Source of the DNA: Thermicanus aegyptius DSM 12793
GTDB taxonomy: Bacteria > Bacillota > Bacilli > Thermicanales > Thermicanaceae
Direction: 5' to 3'
Assembly: GCF_000510645.1 (NCBI RefSeq)
Contig: NZ_KI783301.1
Location: 2,549,151-2,613,150, forward strand
DNA: 64,000 nucleotides
In this document: positions 26,887 to 37,802 of the stretch, piece by piece
Layout of the letters: each line of letters begins with the position of its first letter
How positions within the stretch are numbered: the stretch's first letter is position 1
Translations under genes and position numbers: made by a program
Notes under the pieces: model-generated
Seen by the model: only the letters and a program-made list of their open reading frames with translations
The model's database searches: none
Told to the model about the DNA's origin: nothing

Positions 26887-28038
26887 TCATCCCACCTCTC
26901 GCTCCGCCCTGTCGGTGAAGAATAATTTCAAGGCCCGGTAAACGTCGCTCTTATCCCGAATCATGATCGCCTGAAATCGGGGGTTTTTTATGGATCGGAA
27001 GGCTCCCATTAAGGTACTGTGCCGGTTATACTGGTTGATTTCCCCATATCCGAACTGGTTGGAGACGACAAGGAGCTTTTCTACCAATTGGACACTTCGC
27101 TCGTTGTCCGAGGAGAGATTATCCCCGTCGGAGAAATGAAAGGGATAGATGTTATACCGTTCCGGAGGATACCGTTTTTCCACCAATTCCAGAGCTTTCG
27201 CATAGACAGAGGAGCAGATCGTTCCTCCGCTTTCCCCTTTGGTGAAGAATTGGTCCTCGGTCACCTCTTTTGCCTCCGTATGGTGGGCGATAAAGACGAT
27301 CTCCACATTCTGGTAATTTTTCCGCAGGAAACGAATCATCCAGAAAAAAAAGGTGCGGGCGATATACTTTTCAAAGTTCCCCATGCTGCCGCTCGTGTCC
27401 ATCATCGCCAGGACGACAGCGTTGGATTGATACTTCACCTCTTCCTCCCAGGTCTTAAAGCGAAGATCTTCATTGGTAATGCGAGTATTTCCTTTTTTTC
27501 CATGAAGGGCTTCCCTGCGGATCGCTTCCAGGAGGGTTCTCTTTTTATCGATATTGGACATCAGCCCCTTTTTCCGAACATCGTTAAATTCGATTTGGGT
27601 TGTCTTTATTTCCATCTCATTTTTCGGCTTTAGATTGGGAAGGGTAAGTTCCTTAAACAGGATCTCTTCCAATTCTTCCACGGAAATTTCCGCCTCATAG
27701 TAATCCACTCCCGGTTGATCCCCTGCGCCGGTCCCATCACCGGCCTGGTGCTGGGGATCGCTTCCCAACACATCCCCCACTTTACTGTTTCCGTCCCCTT
27801 GGCCCACCTGTTTTCCTTTGTTGTAATTATACCGAAAACGATACTCATCCAAGGAACGGATCGGAATTTTTACCACATCTCTCCCATTCGATAAGATAAT
27901 GCTTTCTTCACTCACCAGGTCGGGTAGGTGATTTTGAATGGCCTCCTTCACCTTCTCCTGATGCCTCATCTGATCCTGATATCCTTTGCGGTGGAGGGAC
28001 CAATCTTCTTGGGAGATCACGAATGCCTCGTTACTCAT
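26887..28038 (-). CDS. yhbH: YhbH family protein (DUF444, vWA-like)
   Basis: This 383-residue protein of the YhbH/YeaH family ends in a von Willebrand A-like domain with a MIDAS-type [10 protein letters not shown] motif near residue 215, preceded by a Gly/Gln/Asp-rich linker ([20 protein letters not shown]). It is thought to act with the PrkA/YeaG kinase and SpoVR in sporulation and stress. ATG 28038 follows GGAGGTGG; an upstream in-frame start at 28077 overlaps prkA and lacks a site. It is flanked by prkA (36 bases) and spoVR (4 bases), a conserved gene set. Confidence 0.92.
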   Translation of the reverse strand: MSNEAFVISQEDWSLHRKGYQDQMRHQEKVKEAIQNHLPDLVSEESIILSNGRDVVKIPIRSLDEYRFRYNYNKGKQVGQGDGNSKVGDVLGSDPQHQAGDGTGAGDQPGVDYYEAEISVEELEEILFKELTLPNLKPKNEMEIKTTQIEFNDVRKKGLMSNIDKKRTLLEAIRREALHGKKGNTRITNEDLRFKTWEEEVKYQSNAVVLAMMDTSGSMGNFEKYIARTFFFWMIRFLRKNYQNVEIVFIAHHTEAKEVTEDQFFTKGESGGTICSSVYAKALELVEKRYPPERYNIYPFHFSDGDNLSSDNERSVQLVEKLLVVSNQFGYGEINQYNRHSTLMGAFRSIKNPRFQAIMIRDKSDVYRALKLFFTDRAEREVG

Positions 28039-28073
28039 GCTGGACCCACCTCCATTTTTTATGACAAAAACCC

Positions 28074-29972
<1,899 letters not shown>

Positions 29973-30106
29973 CGTTCTCCTCTCCTCATCCCCTTTTTCC
30001 CCTTGGAACGATCTGTTTTTAATTAATATATTCGAAGAGCGTCTAAAGAATGATTCGGCTGAATAGTAAGACTTGTTATATACTATGCGAAGGAAGTCCT
30101 CCGGTT

Positions 30107-30155
30107 CACAGGTATGGCATTTTTGTGACACACAGGTGTGGAAAGATTCACAGGT
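30107..30155 (+). repeat. Three CACAGGT direct repeats upstream of a small gene
   Basis: CACAGGT occurs at 30107-30113, 30131-30137 and 30149-30155. The last overlaps the -35 element of the small gene's promoter, so the array could be a regulator's binding site. Confidence 0.5.
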
Positions 30156-30175
30156 TGTTCAAAATCGGGTATAAT
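30147..30175 (+). promoter_or_regulatory. Sigma-A promoter of small membrane peptide gene
   Basis: TTCACA (30147-30152) and TATAAT (30170-30175) are 17 bases apart, about 30 bases before the ATG at 30206. Confidence 0.65.
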
Positions 30176-30205
30176 ATGGGCTAGATCCATGAAGGAGCGA
30201 TGCAG

Positions 30206-30304
30206 ATGATTGCAAAGACATTGTTGGTTGTTGTGGTCTTAGCTTCCCTCCTCTTCGCCATTTTAACGGCAGGGTATAATGAGGATAAGACGTGGAACAT
30301 TTAA
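30206..30304 (+). CDS. Small single-TM membrane peptide (32 aa)
   Basis: An ATG with AAGGAG seven bases upstream opens a 32-residue ORF starting MIAKTLLVVVVLASLLFAIL and ending in a polar, acidic tail (YNEDKTWNI). Residues 4-23 form one transmembrane helix. It has a promoter, a ribosome binding site and a strong terminator, so it is a complete transcription unit despite its size. I do not recognise the family. It resembles small membrane modulators in general size and topology, but no function can be claimed. It is divergent from prkA and convergent with a HAD phosphatase gene. Confidence 0.65.
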   Translation: MIAKTLLVVVVLASLLFAILTAGYNEDKTWNI

Positions 30305-30314
30305 ACTCATCCAA

Positions 30315-30354
30315 GAAAAAAGCCTTGGGAGTCGGTTTCCCAAAGGCTTTTTTC
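30315..30354. terminator. Bidirectional terminator
   Basis: AAAAAAGCCTTGGGA pairs with TCCCAAAGGCTTTTTT. It ends the small gene on the plus strand and can serve the convergent HAD gene. Confidence 0.85.
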
Positions 30355-30384
30355 TTATGAAAATATTTATATGTTTTTCCTCGC

Positions 30385-31110
30385 TCATACCTCAGCAAAA
30401 ATCCCTCTTCCCCATAACAGGTCCTGATAAAAATCCCAAAGGCTTCCTTCTCCATCCGGTAGGTAGCTCGGCTCCCCCCGGTCGATCTTCTTATCGGTAA
30501 CCAGGTAGGTTTTAAGGCCTATTTCCTTCGCCACCATATCTTCCTGAACATCATTCCCCACCATCAGGGTCTCTTCCGGGGGCAGCTTCAACCGTTCGAT
30601 CAGCTCCTCATAATATTCCACATTGGGTTTGGTAAAGTGGCTGTTTTCGTAGGTGGTAATCCACTCAAACTGTTCGGGGCGAGCTCCTGTCCAGAGAATC
30701 CGCTGCTCGATGGCGCTTTTGGGAAAGAGGGGATTGGTGGCAACCGCAGTCCGGTATCCCCTCTCCTTCACGGTGCGAATCAAATCGGAGGTGAAGGGGT
30801 GAGGATGGACGATGGCCGATAGCTTCGGAAACTCTTCTGCATAAAAGAGATCGACCAGGGGGATTAAGGCCTCGCCGTTTCCCACTTTGGGGTAAAAATC
30901 CTCATCGAAAACATCTTTGTTCGTCTTCCCGGGATCCCGGTTCCGAATCATGGCGGCCGTCGAGGCAAAAAGTTGTTTCACGAAAAGGGCGGGATCTACC
31001 AGATGGGATACATATTCCGATAATGTACGGATATATCCTGCCACGAATTGGTCCGTATCGATGGGGAGAAGTGTTCCGTCAAGATCAAAGAGAATTGCTT
31101 TAATGGGCAT
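30385..31110 (-). CDS. HAD family hydrolase
   Basis: This cytoplasmic phosphatase-like protein of 241 residues has HAD motif I LFDLDGTLLP (residues 7-16), motif II AVATNP, and motif III/IV with Lys near FTKPN and MVGNDVQEDMVA. The cap domain is helical. HAD hydrolases of this type dephosphorylate small metabolites; the substrate is unknown. The start has GAGGAAGG upstream. It follows the MTA-phosphorylase-type gene by about 140 bases, so co-transcription is possible. Confidence 0.88.
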   Translation of the reverse strand: MPIKAILFDLDGTLLPIDTDQFVAGYIRTLSEYVSHLVDPALFVKQLFASTAAMIRNRDPGKTNKDVFDEDFYPKVGNGEALIPLVDLFYAEEFPKLSAIVHPHPFTSDLIRTVKERGYRTAVATNPLFPKSAIEQRILWTGARPEQFEWITTYENSHFTKPNVEYYEELIERLKLPPEETLMVGNDVQEDMVAKEIGLKTYLVTDKKIDRGEPSYLPDGEGSLWDFYQDLLWGRGIFAEV

Positions 31111-31175
31111 GGCCTTCCTCCATTCGTATGGATCTCTTCATTTTCCTATTTTATCCGGTTTCCGCTATTTCACAG

Positions 31176-31269
31176 CCTTTGGTTCTCAGCTGTTCCCATG
31201 CTTCTATCATACGCCGTTGCTCGATCACTCAATTTAACTACCTTTGGTTCTTACCTGTTCCCATTCTTC
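31176..31269. repeat. Imperfect 29-bp direct repeat at the 3' end of the phosphorylase gene
   Basis: The segments 31176-31204 and 31241-31269 match at 26 of 29 positions (both begin CCTTTGGTTCT). The second copy spans the end of the phosphorylase gene; the first lies 36 bases beyond it. Confidence 0.75.
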
Positions 31270-32111
31270 ACCTGGAGAAGGGTTTCCTTTCGAAGGGCAC
31301 GGCAGTTGCACCCCACAGCCTCGGCAGGGGTCTCTTTGAGGGCGTCGAGGAGGATATTCCCGATCTTTTTCCCTTCTCCATAAAAGATGTCGCTTAAGTC
31401 CTTGTGATCCCAATCCCGGATGATCCCTTCCGCGTAATTAACCACCATATAGATTCCCGTATAGCAAGCGCCGATCTCCCTGGCCAGGTAAACTTCGGGC
31501 GCGATGCTCTGTCCTACAAAATCCCCATGCCAACTGCGAAACATCTGCACCTCCGCCCTGCTTTCAAAATGGCGCCCATCGGTATTTACATAAGTACCCC
31601 GCTTAAATACATGCCGATCCGTTCCCGCCAGATGCTTTTTGGCCACCCGATAGAGAATCTCTGCCCCGGTTGGGCAGATGGGCTCCCGCATAATCATGAG
31701 ATAAGGTCCTCCCAGGCCCACATCCTGTCGCATCGAGTGATCGATGTAATCATCCGGGATGACCAGGTCGCGCAGCTCCAACAGGGGATTGATGCTTCCT
31801 ACTCCCCCTTCCACATAGATCCGTTCCACCCCCGCCTCTTTCAGTACCCAGAAGAGCTGTTGGGAGGCTTGTCCGCGGCTTACCGCGGGAGGTCGCCACC
31901 CATGCATTTTACATGTGAGGAATTCTTTATCCCCGGTTCGGACCAGTTTAAAGGCGGGACTTTCTCCAAAAGGGGTATCAAAGATGAGATCGGTTCGTAG
32001 AACCTCCGTATCTTCCCTTTCCAGATCTTCGGGAAAGTTAAGGGAGAAGGTGCTTGATCCTCCGATGACGGCAAATTGAACACGAGGGATTTCTTCACGA
32101 GCGAAAGACAT
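31251..32111 (-). CDS. MTA-phosphorylase-family purine nucleoside phosphorylase
   Basis: This 286-residue phosphorylase belongs to the PNP/MTAP family. IGGSSTFSLNF near the N-terminus supplies the phosphate-binding Ser, and LIFDTPFGESPAF, CKMHGWRPP, and the C-terminal GIYMVVNYAEGI follow the MTAP pattern. Family members cleave 5'-methylthioadenosine or methylthioinosine in methionine salvage; the exact substrate is not certain. ATG 32111 follows AAAGGAGG. A duplicated 29-base segment occurs at its 3' end, which in a second frame encodes WEQVRTKG and WEQLRTKG, hinting at a changed C-terminus. Confidence 0.85.
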   Translation of the reverse strand: MSFAREEIPRVQFAVIGGSSTFSLNFPEDLEREDTEVLRTDLIFDTPFGESPAFKLVRTGDKEFLTCKMHGWRPPAVSRGQASQQLFWVLKEAGVERIYVEGGVGSINPLLELRDLVIPDDYIDHSMRQDVGLGGPYLMIMREPICPTGAEILYRVAKKHLAGTDRHVFKRGTYVNTDGRHFESRAEVQMFRSWHGDFVGQSIAPEVYLAREIGACYTGIYMVVNYAEGIIRDWDHKDLSDIFYGEGKKIGNILLDALKETPAEAVGCNCRALRKETLLQVKNGNR

Positions 32112-32144
32112 GGTTTCCTCCTTTATGATCAAAGATAAGAAATT

Positions 32145-32612
32145 CTACCAGCGGAATCCTGGAAAGCCGATTTGCCTTAAAGCTTCGTAAAGGACGATGG
32201 CGACGGAGTTGGAGAGGTTGAGGGAGCGGGCGTGGGATAGCATCGGGATACGAATCGCTCTCTCTTCATGGGAGAAGATGAGATCCTCCGGCAGTCCCTT
32301 CGTCTCTTTGCCGAAGAGGAGGTAATCACCGTCTTGAAAAGAGACTTCATGGTACCCCTGCTTCGCCTTTGTGGTAGCAAGATAAGCCCGCTCTAGCCCC
32401 ACCCGATCCAAAAAATCTTGCAAAGAATCATGGTGATGAATCTCCACCTCATTCCAATAATCCAGCCCTGCCCTTTTCAGATAGCGGTCTTCAATGGAAA
32501 AACCAAGGGGGTGAACGAGATGCAGGACGGAACCCGTCACGGAACAGGTGCGAACGATATTGCCCGTATTTGAGGGAATCTCCGGTTCAACGAGTACGAT
32601 GTGAAATGGCAT
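32145..32612 (-). CDS. trmL: tRNA (cytidine/uridine-34 2'-O)-methyltransferase
   Basis: This SPOUT-family methyltransferase of 155 residues methylates the wobble ribose of tRNA-Leu. The sequence begins with PEIPSNTGNIVRTC and ends with the knot segments LFGKETKGLPEDL, IRIPM and SLNLSNSVAIVLYEALRQ. Length is that of the minimal YibK/CspR type, without an extra RNA-binding domain. The start has AAGGAAGG upstream. It precedes the phosphorylase gene by 33 bases on the same strand, so they are likely co-transcribed. Confidence 0.94.
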   Translation of the reverse strand: MPFHIVLVEPEIPSNTGNIVRTCSVTGSVLHLVHPLGFSIEDRYLKRAGLDYWNEVEIHHHDSLQDFLDRVGLERAYLATTKAKQGYHEVSFQDGDYLLFGKETKGLPEDLIFSHEERAIRIPMLSHARSLNLSNSVAIVLYEALRQIGFPGFRW

Positions 32613-32659
32613 AGCAACCTTCCTTTTGCGAGCTGCACGGTGTAGAATAACCGACTCTA

Positions 32660-33154
32660 TTATATCACAAGATGGAAGAAGAGATATTTTGTTTCCACGG
32701 AATGGGCCGGTGAATCTTTAAGGGCCCAATGGGCATGGGTACGGTTATAGGAATGGGTATTGATAAGGGGTTCTCCCTTCATATTAAAATCTACAACCAA
32801 TGCATTATGCTGCCAACGACCGTCGCCATCAAAGTCGTAGCAGATCACATCCCCCACCTCCAACTGTTGGGGATGTTCCACCGGAACCCCCTTTACGCCC
32901 GATATGGATGTCTCCAAAAATACTTTAAGGCTGTGAGCCACAGCCCAGCTATAGCTGTATGAAGGAGGGGAGGAAAATCGGTACCACCAGCCGGCATTAC
33001 GATCCCTTCCATATTGCATGGGGACTCCCCCCGCGAAAAGGCATTGGGAAACGTAATTGGTACAATCCTCATCCCCAAAATAGATGTACTGTGGATTGGG
33101 TTTATTCCACCACAGGTCGGCATAGGAAACCGCTTTTTGTCGATCGTATGTCAA
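32660..33154 (-). CDS. Amidase_6 domain protein (NlpC/P60-like fold)
   Basis: This protein of about 164 residues has the putative amidase domain PF12671: YDRQKAVSYADLWW, then DCTNYVSQCLFAGG with the likely catalytic Cys, and a later WQHNALVVDF with His. Such proteins occur in sporulating Firmicutes as cell-wall hydrolases, often with a signal peptide. None is visible here, so this copy may be cytoplasmic or mother-cell directed. TTG 33154 is eight bases after GGAGAGG; ATG 33175 is an alternative but lies too close to its site. Confidence 0.8.
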   Translation of the reverse strand: MTYDRQKAVSYADLWWNKPNPQYIYFGDEDCTNYVSQCLFAGGVPMQYGRDRNAGWWYRFSSPPSYSYSWAVAHSLKVFLETSISGVKGVPVEHPQQLEVGDVICYDFDGDGRWQHNALVVDFNMKGEPLINTHSYNRTHAHWALKDSPAHSVETKYLFFHLVI

Positions 33155-33332
33155 CTTGCTCACCTCTCCATCCATTCTCCTCCCAGTCTATTCATCGGGC
33201 TGTGGGATTGCCTCCGGCTTCCTCCGGATCCCGCCTCGCGGCAGACACCCTTGCCCTCGTCCGGCAAGCTTGTGCCGCCTCGCCCGCGGCGGACTTGCGC
33301 CGCCAAGTTAACGCCCATGCCGAGCGCACAAG

Positions 33333-33366
33333 AAAAAACCTCATCCGAAGGGGATAAGGTTTTTTT
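33333..33366. terminator. Bidirectional terminator after ogt
   Basis: AAAAAACCTCATCC pairs with GGATAAGGTTTTTT. The segment 33190-33330 between it and the amidase gene is GC-rich and held no gene that I could support. Confidence 0.75.
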
Positions 33367-33377
33367 AAGATTCCGGT

Positions 33378-33917
33378 TCATTCCGCTTTAAGGTAGTGAC
33401 TCCTCCGTTCCAAGTGCAGCAGCTTTTCTTTGATCGAAAGACCGCCTCCATACCCGATCAATTCACCGTTGGAGCCGATCACCCGATGACAAGGGACGAG
33501 GATCGGAATGGGATTGTCATGATTAGCTCCGCCGATTGCCCGCACCGCTCTGGGCATATTAAGACGAAGGGCGATCTGTTTATAAGAGCGGGTCTCTCCA
33601 TAAGGAATCTCCAGAAGAGCGTTCCATACCGCCTTCTGAAAAGGGGTTCCTTTCAGATCGAGGGGCAAGGTAAATGTTTTTCTATTTCCCCGGAAATACT
33701 CCTCCAATTGAGACTTAACGTCTGCCAATCGGTCATCATCACGGATCAGCCGGTTCGCGTTAAGTCCCATCCGCCGCAGCCAAAGACCGATCGGAGTAAG
33801 CGCCTTCTCTTCATCCCCAAACGCAATATTGAGCACCCCAGCCTCATGCTTGACCGCCGTCAAAGGTCCAATCGGAGTGGAAAAAGTAGAATAGAAGATG
33901 TTCGTTTCGTGGGCCAT
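33378..33917 (-). CDS. ogt: Methylated-DNA-[protein]-cysteine S-methyltransferase
   Basis: This 179-residue suicidal DNA-repair protein transfers alkyl groups from O6-alkylguanine to its own Cys. The active-site IPILVPCHRVIGSNG is near the C-terminus, with the helix-turn-helix YKQIALRLNMPRAVRAIG before it. The N-terminal domain is of the Ogt type, without an Ada Zn site. ATG 33917 follows GGAGGGGG. It is flanked by queG and a terminator, and appears to be a single-gene unit. Confidence 0.94.
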   Translation of the reverse strand: MAHETNIFYSTFSTPIGPLTAVKHEAGVLNIAFGDEEKALTPIGLWLRRMGLNANRLIRDDDRLADVKSQLEEYFRGNRKTFTLPLDLKGTPFQKAVWNALLEIPYGETRSYKQIALRLNMPRAVRAIGGANHDNPIPILVPCHRVIGSNGELIGYGGGLSIKEKLLHLERRSHYLKAE

Positions 33918-34037
33918 GACGCCCCCTCCTTCAAACATTGGGAAAAAAATCCCCCTTTACATCATAACATGATTGAAGGCCGGTTTGGATTACAATTATA
34001 TTACAGATAGTCTAAAAATTCGTACTACGATTTCGTT

Positions 34038-35228
34038 CTACTGTAACGGAGTACCTGATACGGGTTTACGGTCACCTTTCACATCGACCGGCTCTTCCAA
34101 CCTGCGGAGCGCGTTCAGGATCTCCTCTAAAACCACTTCTTCTTTTTCGCACATCCGTTGTTCTTCCAGAGCCTTTCGGGCCATGTCTCCTCCAATCTTC
34201 CCGAGTGCCCAGGCAGAAGTCCCCCGGATGACCGGCCGCCCATCCTCCTTTAGGAGCTTGATGAGATCGGGAACCGCCGACTCATCCCTGAAATGAGCCA
34301 ATGCGATAATCGCATTCCGTTGAATCGGCTTTTTCCCCCTCCATGCGGCCGCGGTAGGACCCCATTTCTCTTGAAATTCCCGTTTGCCGATGCTCAAGAG
34401 GGGTTTCAACAGGGGGCGCGCCAACTCCGGATCCGGCCGGAAAGCTTCTTGATGGGTGAAGTTTATTTTTCGATTGTAGGGACATACCTGCTGGCAGGTA
34501 TCACATCCATAGATTCGATTTCCCATTTTCTCCCTTACCTCCTGGGGGAGAAACCCCTTCACCTGGGTGAGATAAGCAAGGCAACGCTTCGCATTCAGCT
34601 GCCCCGCCTTCACAAAAGCTTGGGTAGGACAAGCCGTAAGGCAGGCGGTACATGCCCCGCAGCCATTCTCCATCGGAGAGTCGGGGGGAAAGGGGAGATT
34701 GGTAATCATCTCCCCCAAATATACATAGGAGCCGTATTCGGGTGTGATCAGGTTGGCGTTTTTTCCCACCCACCCCAAACCCGCCCTCTCCGCCACCGCC
34801 CGATCGGCGAGAACACCGGTATCCACCATCGGGATGCAGTTCGCTTCCGGGACGTTCTGCTTTATAAAAAGAGCCAGCTTTTCCAACTTCTCTTTAAGAA
34901 CCTGGTGATAATCCCTACCCCAAGCGGCTCTGGAGACGATACCCCGGTAGGCTCCCGGTTCCGAAGGATTCGGGTTGGAAAAACGGGAGGGATGGGCAAG
35001 CGCCACCGCAATGATTGATTTTGCATCGGGAAGAGTGAGCTTAGGGTAAACCCTTTTATCGATATCCATCTCTTCAAAACCGGAAGCATACCCTTTCGCT
35101 TGGTGTTCTTCCAACCTTTCCTTCAACGAATAAAAGGGCTCCGCCGTGGTAAAACCGATCTTATCGATGCCGATTCCTTTCGCGAAGGTGATCACTTCTT
35201 GTTTAACGAGTTCCCCATTCATTTCCAT
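34038..35228 (-). CDS. queG: Epoxyqueuosine reductase
   Basis: This 396-residue cobalamin- and [4Fe-4S]-dependent enzyme performs the last step of queuosine synthesis on tRNA. Cluster motifs CGACTACLTACPT and CDTCQQVCPYN are present, as are the N-terminal DUF1730 region and the C-terminal HEAT-like repeats (VPDLIKLLKEDGRPVIRGTSAWALGKIGG) found in Bacillus-type QueG. ATG 35228 follows GGGGAG. The reading frame is open upstream to 35309. No other queuosine gene is nearby. Confidence 0.94.
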   Translation of the reverse strand: MEMNGELVKQEVITFAKGIGIDKIGFTTAEPFYSLKERLEEHQAKGYASGFEEMDIDKRVYPKLTLPDAKSIIAVALAHPSRFSNPNPSEPGAYRGIVSRAAWGRDYHQVLKEKLEKLALFIKQNVPEANCIPMVDTGVLADRAVAERAGLGWVGKNANLITPEYGSYVYLGEMITNLPFPPDSPMENGCGACTACLTACPTQAFVKAGQLNAKRCLAYLTQVKGFLPQEVREKMGNRIYGCDTCQQVCPYNRKINFTHQEAFRPDPELARPLLKPLLSIGKREFQEKWGPTAAAWRGKKPIQRNAIIALAHFRDESAVPDLIKLLKEDGRPVIRGTSAWALGKIGGDMARKALEEQRMCEKEEVVLEEILNALRRLEEPVDVKGDRKPVSGTPLQ

Positions 35229-35421
35229 CCCATTCTCCCCATCCGGAATCATCTTGGCCCGATTTTCCCCACCCCATGCAAGGATGATACGGATAAACAT
35301 GGAAAACATTCCGGATGTGATTTCATTCTACAGTCCGATTATACCATACTCACGATCTTCCTCAGGAAAGAAGTGCAGGGAAGAAAAAACGGAACGGGCG
35401 GATCCATCAAGCTCAAATGTC

Positions 35422-36039
35422 CTATTGGGGTAAGGAATTTACCGCACCCGTCTCTCCGGATCGGAATACTGGGACCGTCTTTTCTTCCTGAAGGGCAAGA
35501 TAACGATCAAAAAAAGAAAAGAGGTAGGCGTAATCCTCCGGGCGGAGTTTTCTCCTTGCGATTTCATAGATCTTCAGAAAGCTTTCTTCTGTTAAACCTT
35601 CCTCCAACAATTGGGTGATTTCCTTCATTTCCGTTTCATTGAAGCGGGAACCGGCCCAGATGAAGAAAGAGAGCTTCTCCTTGCTTGTCAAATGATTGCT
35701 TAAGGCATCGATCATGCGGTTTACTTCCAACAACTGTCCTTGAGGCGCTCCTCCCGGCGAAGGGGTTTTCACATCTGTGCCCGGCATATCCTCTTGCATC
35801 TGAGTTTCGGTGGGAGTCCCTTGGTTTTCCGGCGTTCCGGGATTTTCAAAGGTCCCATTCTCCAGGATTGAACGAAGATCGGCGATAAAGCGATCGTAGG
35901 CAGATGAGGAAGAGATACCGGATGGCAAAAGGGAGGCAAGGAAAGGGTCCTGACGGACATAACCGGAAGAGAACCACCCTCCCAAGAATGAGAGAAAAAG
36001 GAGAAAGAGAAGGAATATGTTTCTGATCATCGAGGCCAT
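35422..36039 (-). CDS. Membrane-anchored protein of unknown function
   Basis: This 205-residue protein has an N-terminal hydrophobic helix (about 4-22) ending in GGWFSSGYV, a Pro/Thr/Gln-rich linker at about residues 60-95, and a C-terminal all-helical, charged domain (MIDALSNHLTSKEKLSFF to YAYLFSFFDRYLALQ). The layout predicts a small extracytoplasmic helical domain on a flexible stalk. I do not recognise the family. It lies between queG and livF on the same strand; ATG 36039 follows GAGGTG. Confidence 0.75.
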   Translation of the reverse strand: MASMIRNIFLLFLLFLSFLGGWFSSGYVRQDPFLASLLPSGISSSSAYDRFIADLRSILENGTFENPGTPENQGTPTETQMQEDMPGTDVKTPSPGGAPQGQLLEVNRMIDALSNHLTSKEKLSFFIWAGSRFNETEMKEITQLLEEGLTEESFLKIYEIARRKLRPEDYAYLFSFFDRYLALQEEKTVPVFRSGETGAVNSLPQ

Positions 36040-36247
36040 ATCATTCACCTCATTTTTGTTTGCTTTTTCTCATCTTTTCCAACATTCTCAGGTTTTAACC
36101 CAATCGTCCAATCCAATTTTCATTCATCCCTCATTGTGCCCATCATACACCGGAGAATGGATCACCGCCTGTTACCGCGGTCGGGAGAAGGGAGAGCGAA
36201 AGGCAAGAAGCCCATTGGGTATGCGGCCGAGTGAGAAAGATGTGGAC

Positions 36248-36298
36248 AAAAAAAACCCCCCCTGTTCCAACGAAGCCCGCCGCTTCGTTCGCAGAGGG
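36248..36298 (-). terminator. Terminator after the liv operon
   Basis: On the minus strand AACGAAGC/GCTTCGTT forms the upper stem and CCCTC/GGGGG the lower stem, followed by eight T. Confidence 0.75.
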
Positions 36299-36312
36299 AA
36301 GGCTTATTCGTC

Positions 36313-37020
36313 TTACCCCCCGAGATAAGCCGATTGAACCTGAGGACTCTTATGAAGTTCTTCCGGCCTTCCGGATAAGACCACTTTGCCTGTCTCGATC
36401 ACATACGCCCGATGGGCGACGGAAAGAGCCATATGGGCATTCTGTTCCACGAGGAGGATGGTGGTCCCCCCTCCGTTAATCTCTTTAATGATCGAGAAGA
36501 TGGTCTTCACCAGAAGGGGAGCAAGCCCCATGGAGGGTTCATCCAGCAAAAGGAGCTTGGGCCTTGCCATCAAGGCTCTTCCCATCGCCAGCATCTGCTG
36601 CTCTCCACCGGACAACGTCCCGGCTTGCTGCCGCATCCGTTCCTTCAATCGGGGGAAAAGGGTAAAAACCATCTCTTGATCCTGTCGGATCCCTTCCTTA
36701 TCCTTTCGGAGATAGGCGCCCATCTCCAGGTTTTCCTCCACGCTTAAGTTGGGAAAGATCCTTCTCCCTTCCGGCACATGGGAGATCCCTAACTTCACGA
36801 TCGCTTCCGGAGAGGTGGATTCAATCTTCTTCCCCTGGTAGATGATTTCTCCTTTTTTCGGATGAATTAAACCCGAGATGGTTCGAAGTAAGGTCGTTTT
36901 TCCCGCACCATTGGCTCCGATCAACGTAACGATCTCCCCTTCGTTTACCTCCAAGGAGATCCCTTTCAGGGCTTGGATCTTTCCGTAATAGACATCGATT
37001 TCGTTCACTTGTAACATCAA
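36313..37020 (-). CDS. livF: Branched-chain amino-acid ABC transporter ATPase (LivF)
   Basis: This 235-residue ATPase has Walker A GANGAGKTT, signature LSGGEQQ, Walker B LLLLDEPSMGL and H-loop LLVEQN, the LivF pattern. It pairs with LivG on the cytoplasmic face of LivH-LivM. It overlaps livG by four bases (ATGA), so translation is coupled. The start is at 37020 or at the second ATG, 37017. It ends the livKHMGF operon, followed by a terminator. Confidence 0.95.
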   Translation of the reverse strand: MMLQVNEIDVYYGKIQALKGISLEVNEGEIVTLIGANGAGKTTLLRTISGLIHPKKGEIIYQGKKIESTSPEAIVKLGISHVPEGRRIFPNLSVEENLEMGAYLRKDKEGIRQDQEMVFTLFPRLKERMRQQAGTLSGGEQQMLAMGRALMARPKLLLLDEPSMGLAPLLVKTIFSIIKEINGGGTTILLVEQNAHMALSVAHRAYVIETGKVVLSGRPEELHKSPQVQSAYLGG

Positions 37021-37802
37021 GATACCTCCTCCCCAAGGTAAGCTTCAATCACCTTGGGATTGGTGCGTATTTCCTGGGGTGTGCCGTGGGCGATGAGTTG
37101 CCCATGGTCAAGGACGTAGATCCGCTCACAAATGCCCATCACCAACGACATATCATGCTCAATCAGGAGGATCGTCAGGTTAAATCGATTCCGAATAAAG
37201 GCGATCATTTCCATGAGGGATTTGGTCTCTTGGGGGTTCATCCCTGCCGCCGGTTCATCGAGAAGGAGGAGTTTGGGTTTGGTGGCCAAAGCTCTGGCGA
37301 TCTCTAGCCTGCGCTGCATCCCGTATGGGAGATTCTTCGCCTTCTCCCTTTTCACCTTATCCAAGTCGAAAAGCTTTAATAACGCCAGGCTCTCCTCCTC
37401 CATCTTCTTTTCCTCCCTAAAATGGTTTGGCAGACGAAGGATGGAGCCGGCAAAGGAGTGATGGGTATTGATATGATAAGCCACTTTAACATTATCAAGA
37501 ACCGATAATTCATTAAACAGGCGGATGTTCTGAAAGGTTCGGCATACCCCTTTACGGGTTATCGCCGATGGCGAAAGTCCATTCACCCTCTCACCGGCAA
37601 AGAGAATCTCTCCTTCCGTCGGTTCATAGACCCCGGTTAACATATTAAAAAGCGTCGTCTTCCCAGCCCCGTTCGGGCCGATCAAGCCGATCAACTCACC
37701 TGCTCGTAGATAGAGATCAACGTTGGAAACCGCCTTCAGCCCGCCAAACCGGATGCTCACCTGGTTTAACTCCAGGAGATTTTTATCGCTCTGTTTTATC
37801 AT
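37017..37802 (-). CDS. livG: Branched-chain amino-acid ABC transporter ATPase (LivG)
   Basis: This 261-residue ATPase has Walker A GPNGAGKTT, signature region PYGMQRRLEIARAL (LivG often has a variant signature), Walker B LLLLDEPAAGMN and H-loop LLIEHD. The GMNPQE segment is typical of LivG. It overlaps livM upstream and livF downstream by four bases each. Together with LivF it powers import through LivH-LivM. Confidence 0.95.
   Translation of the reverse strand: MIKQSDKNLLELNQVSIRFGGLKAVSNVDLYLRAGELIGLIGPNGAGKTTLFNMLTGVYEPTEGEILFAGERVNGLSPSAITRKGVCRTFQNIRLFNELSVLDNVKVAYHINTHHSFAGSILRLPNHFREEKKMEEESLALLKLFDLDKVKREKAKNLPYGMQRRLEIARALATKPKLLLLDEPAAGMNPQETKSLMEMIAFIRNRFNLTILLIEHDMSLVMGICERIYVLDHGQLIAHGTPQEIRTNPKVIEAYLGEEVS

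Noticed and set aside
33190-33330. GC-rich segment as a possible small gene or structured RNA
   Set aside because: Open frames there have no ribosome binding site, and no consistent fold or known RNA motif could be drawn.
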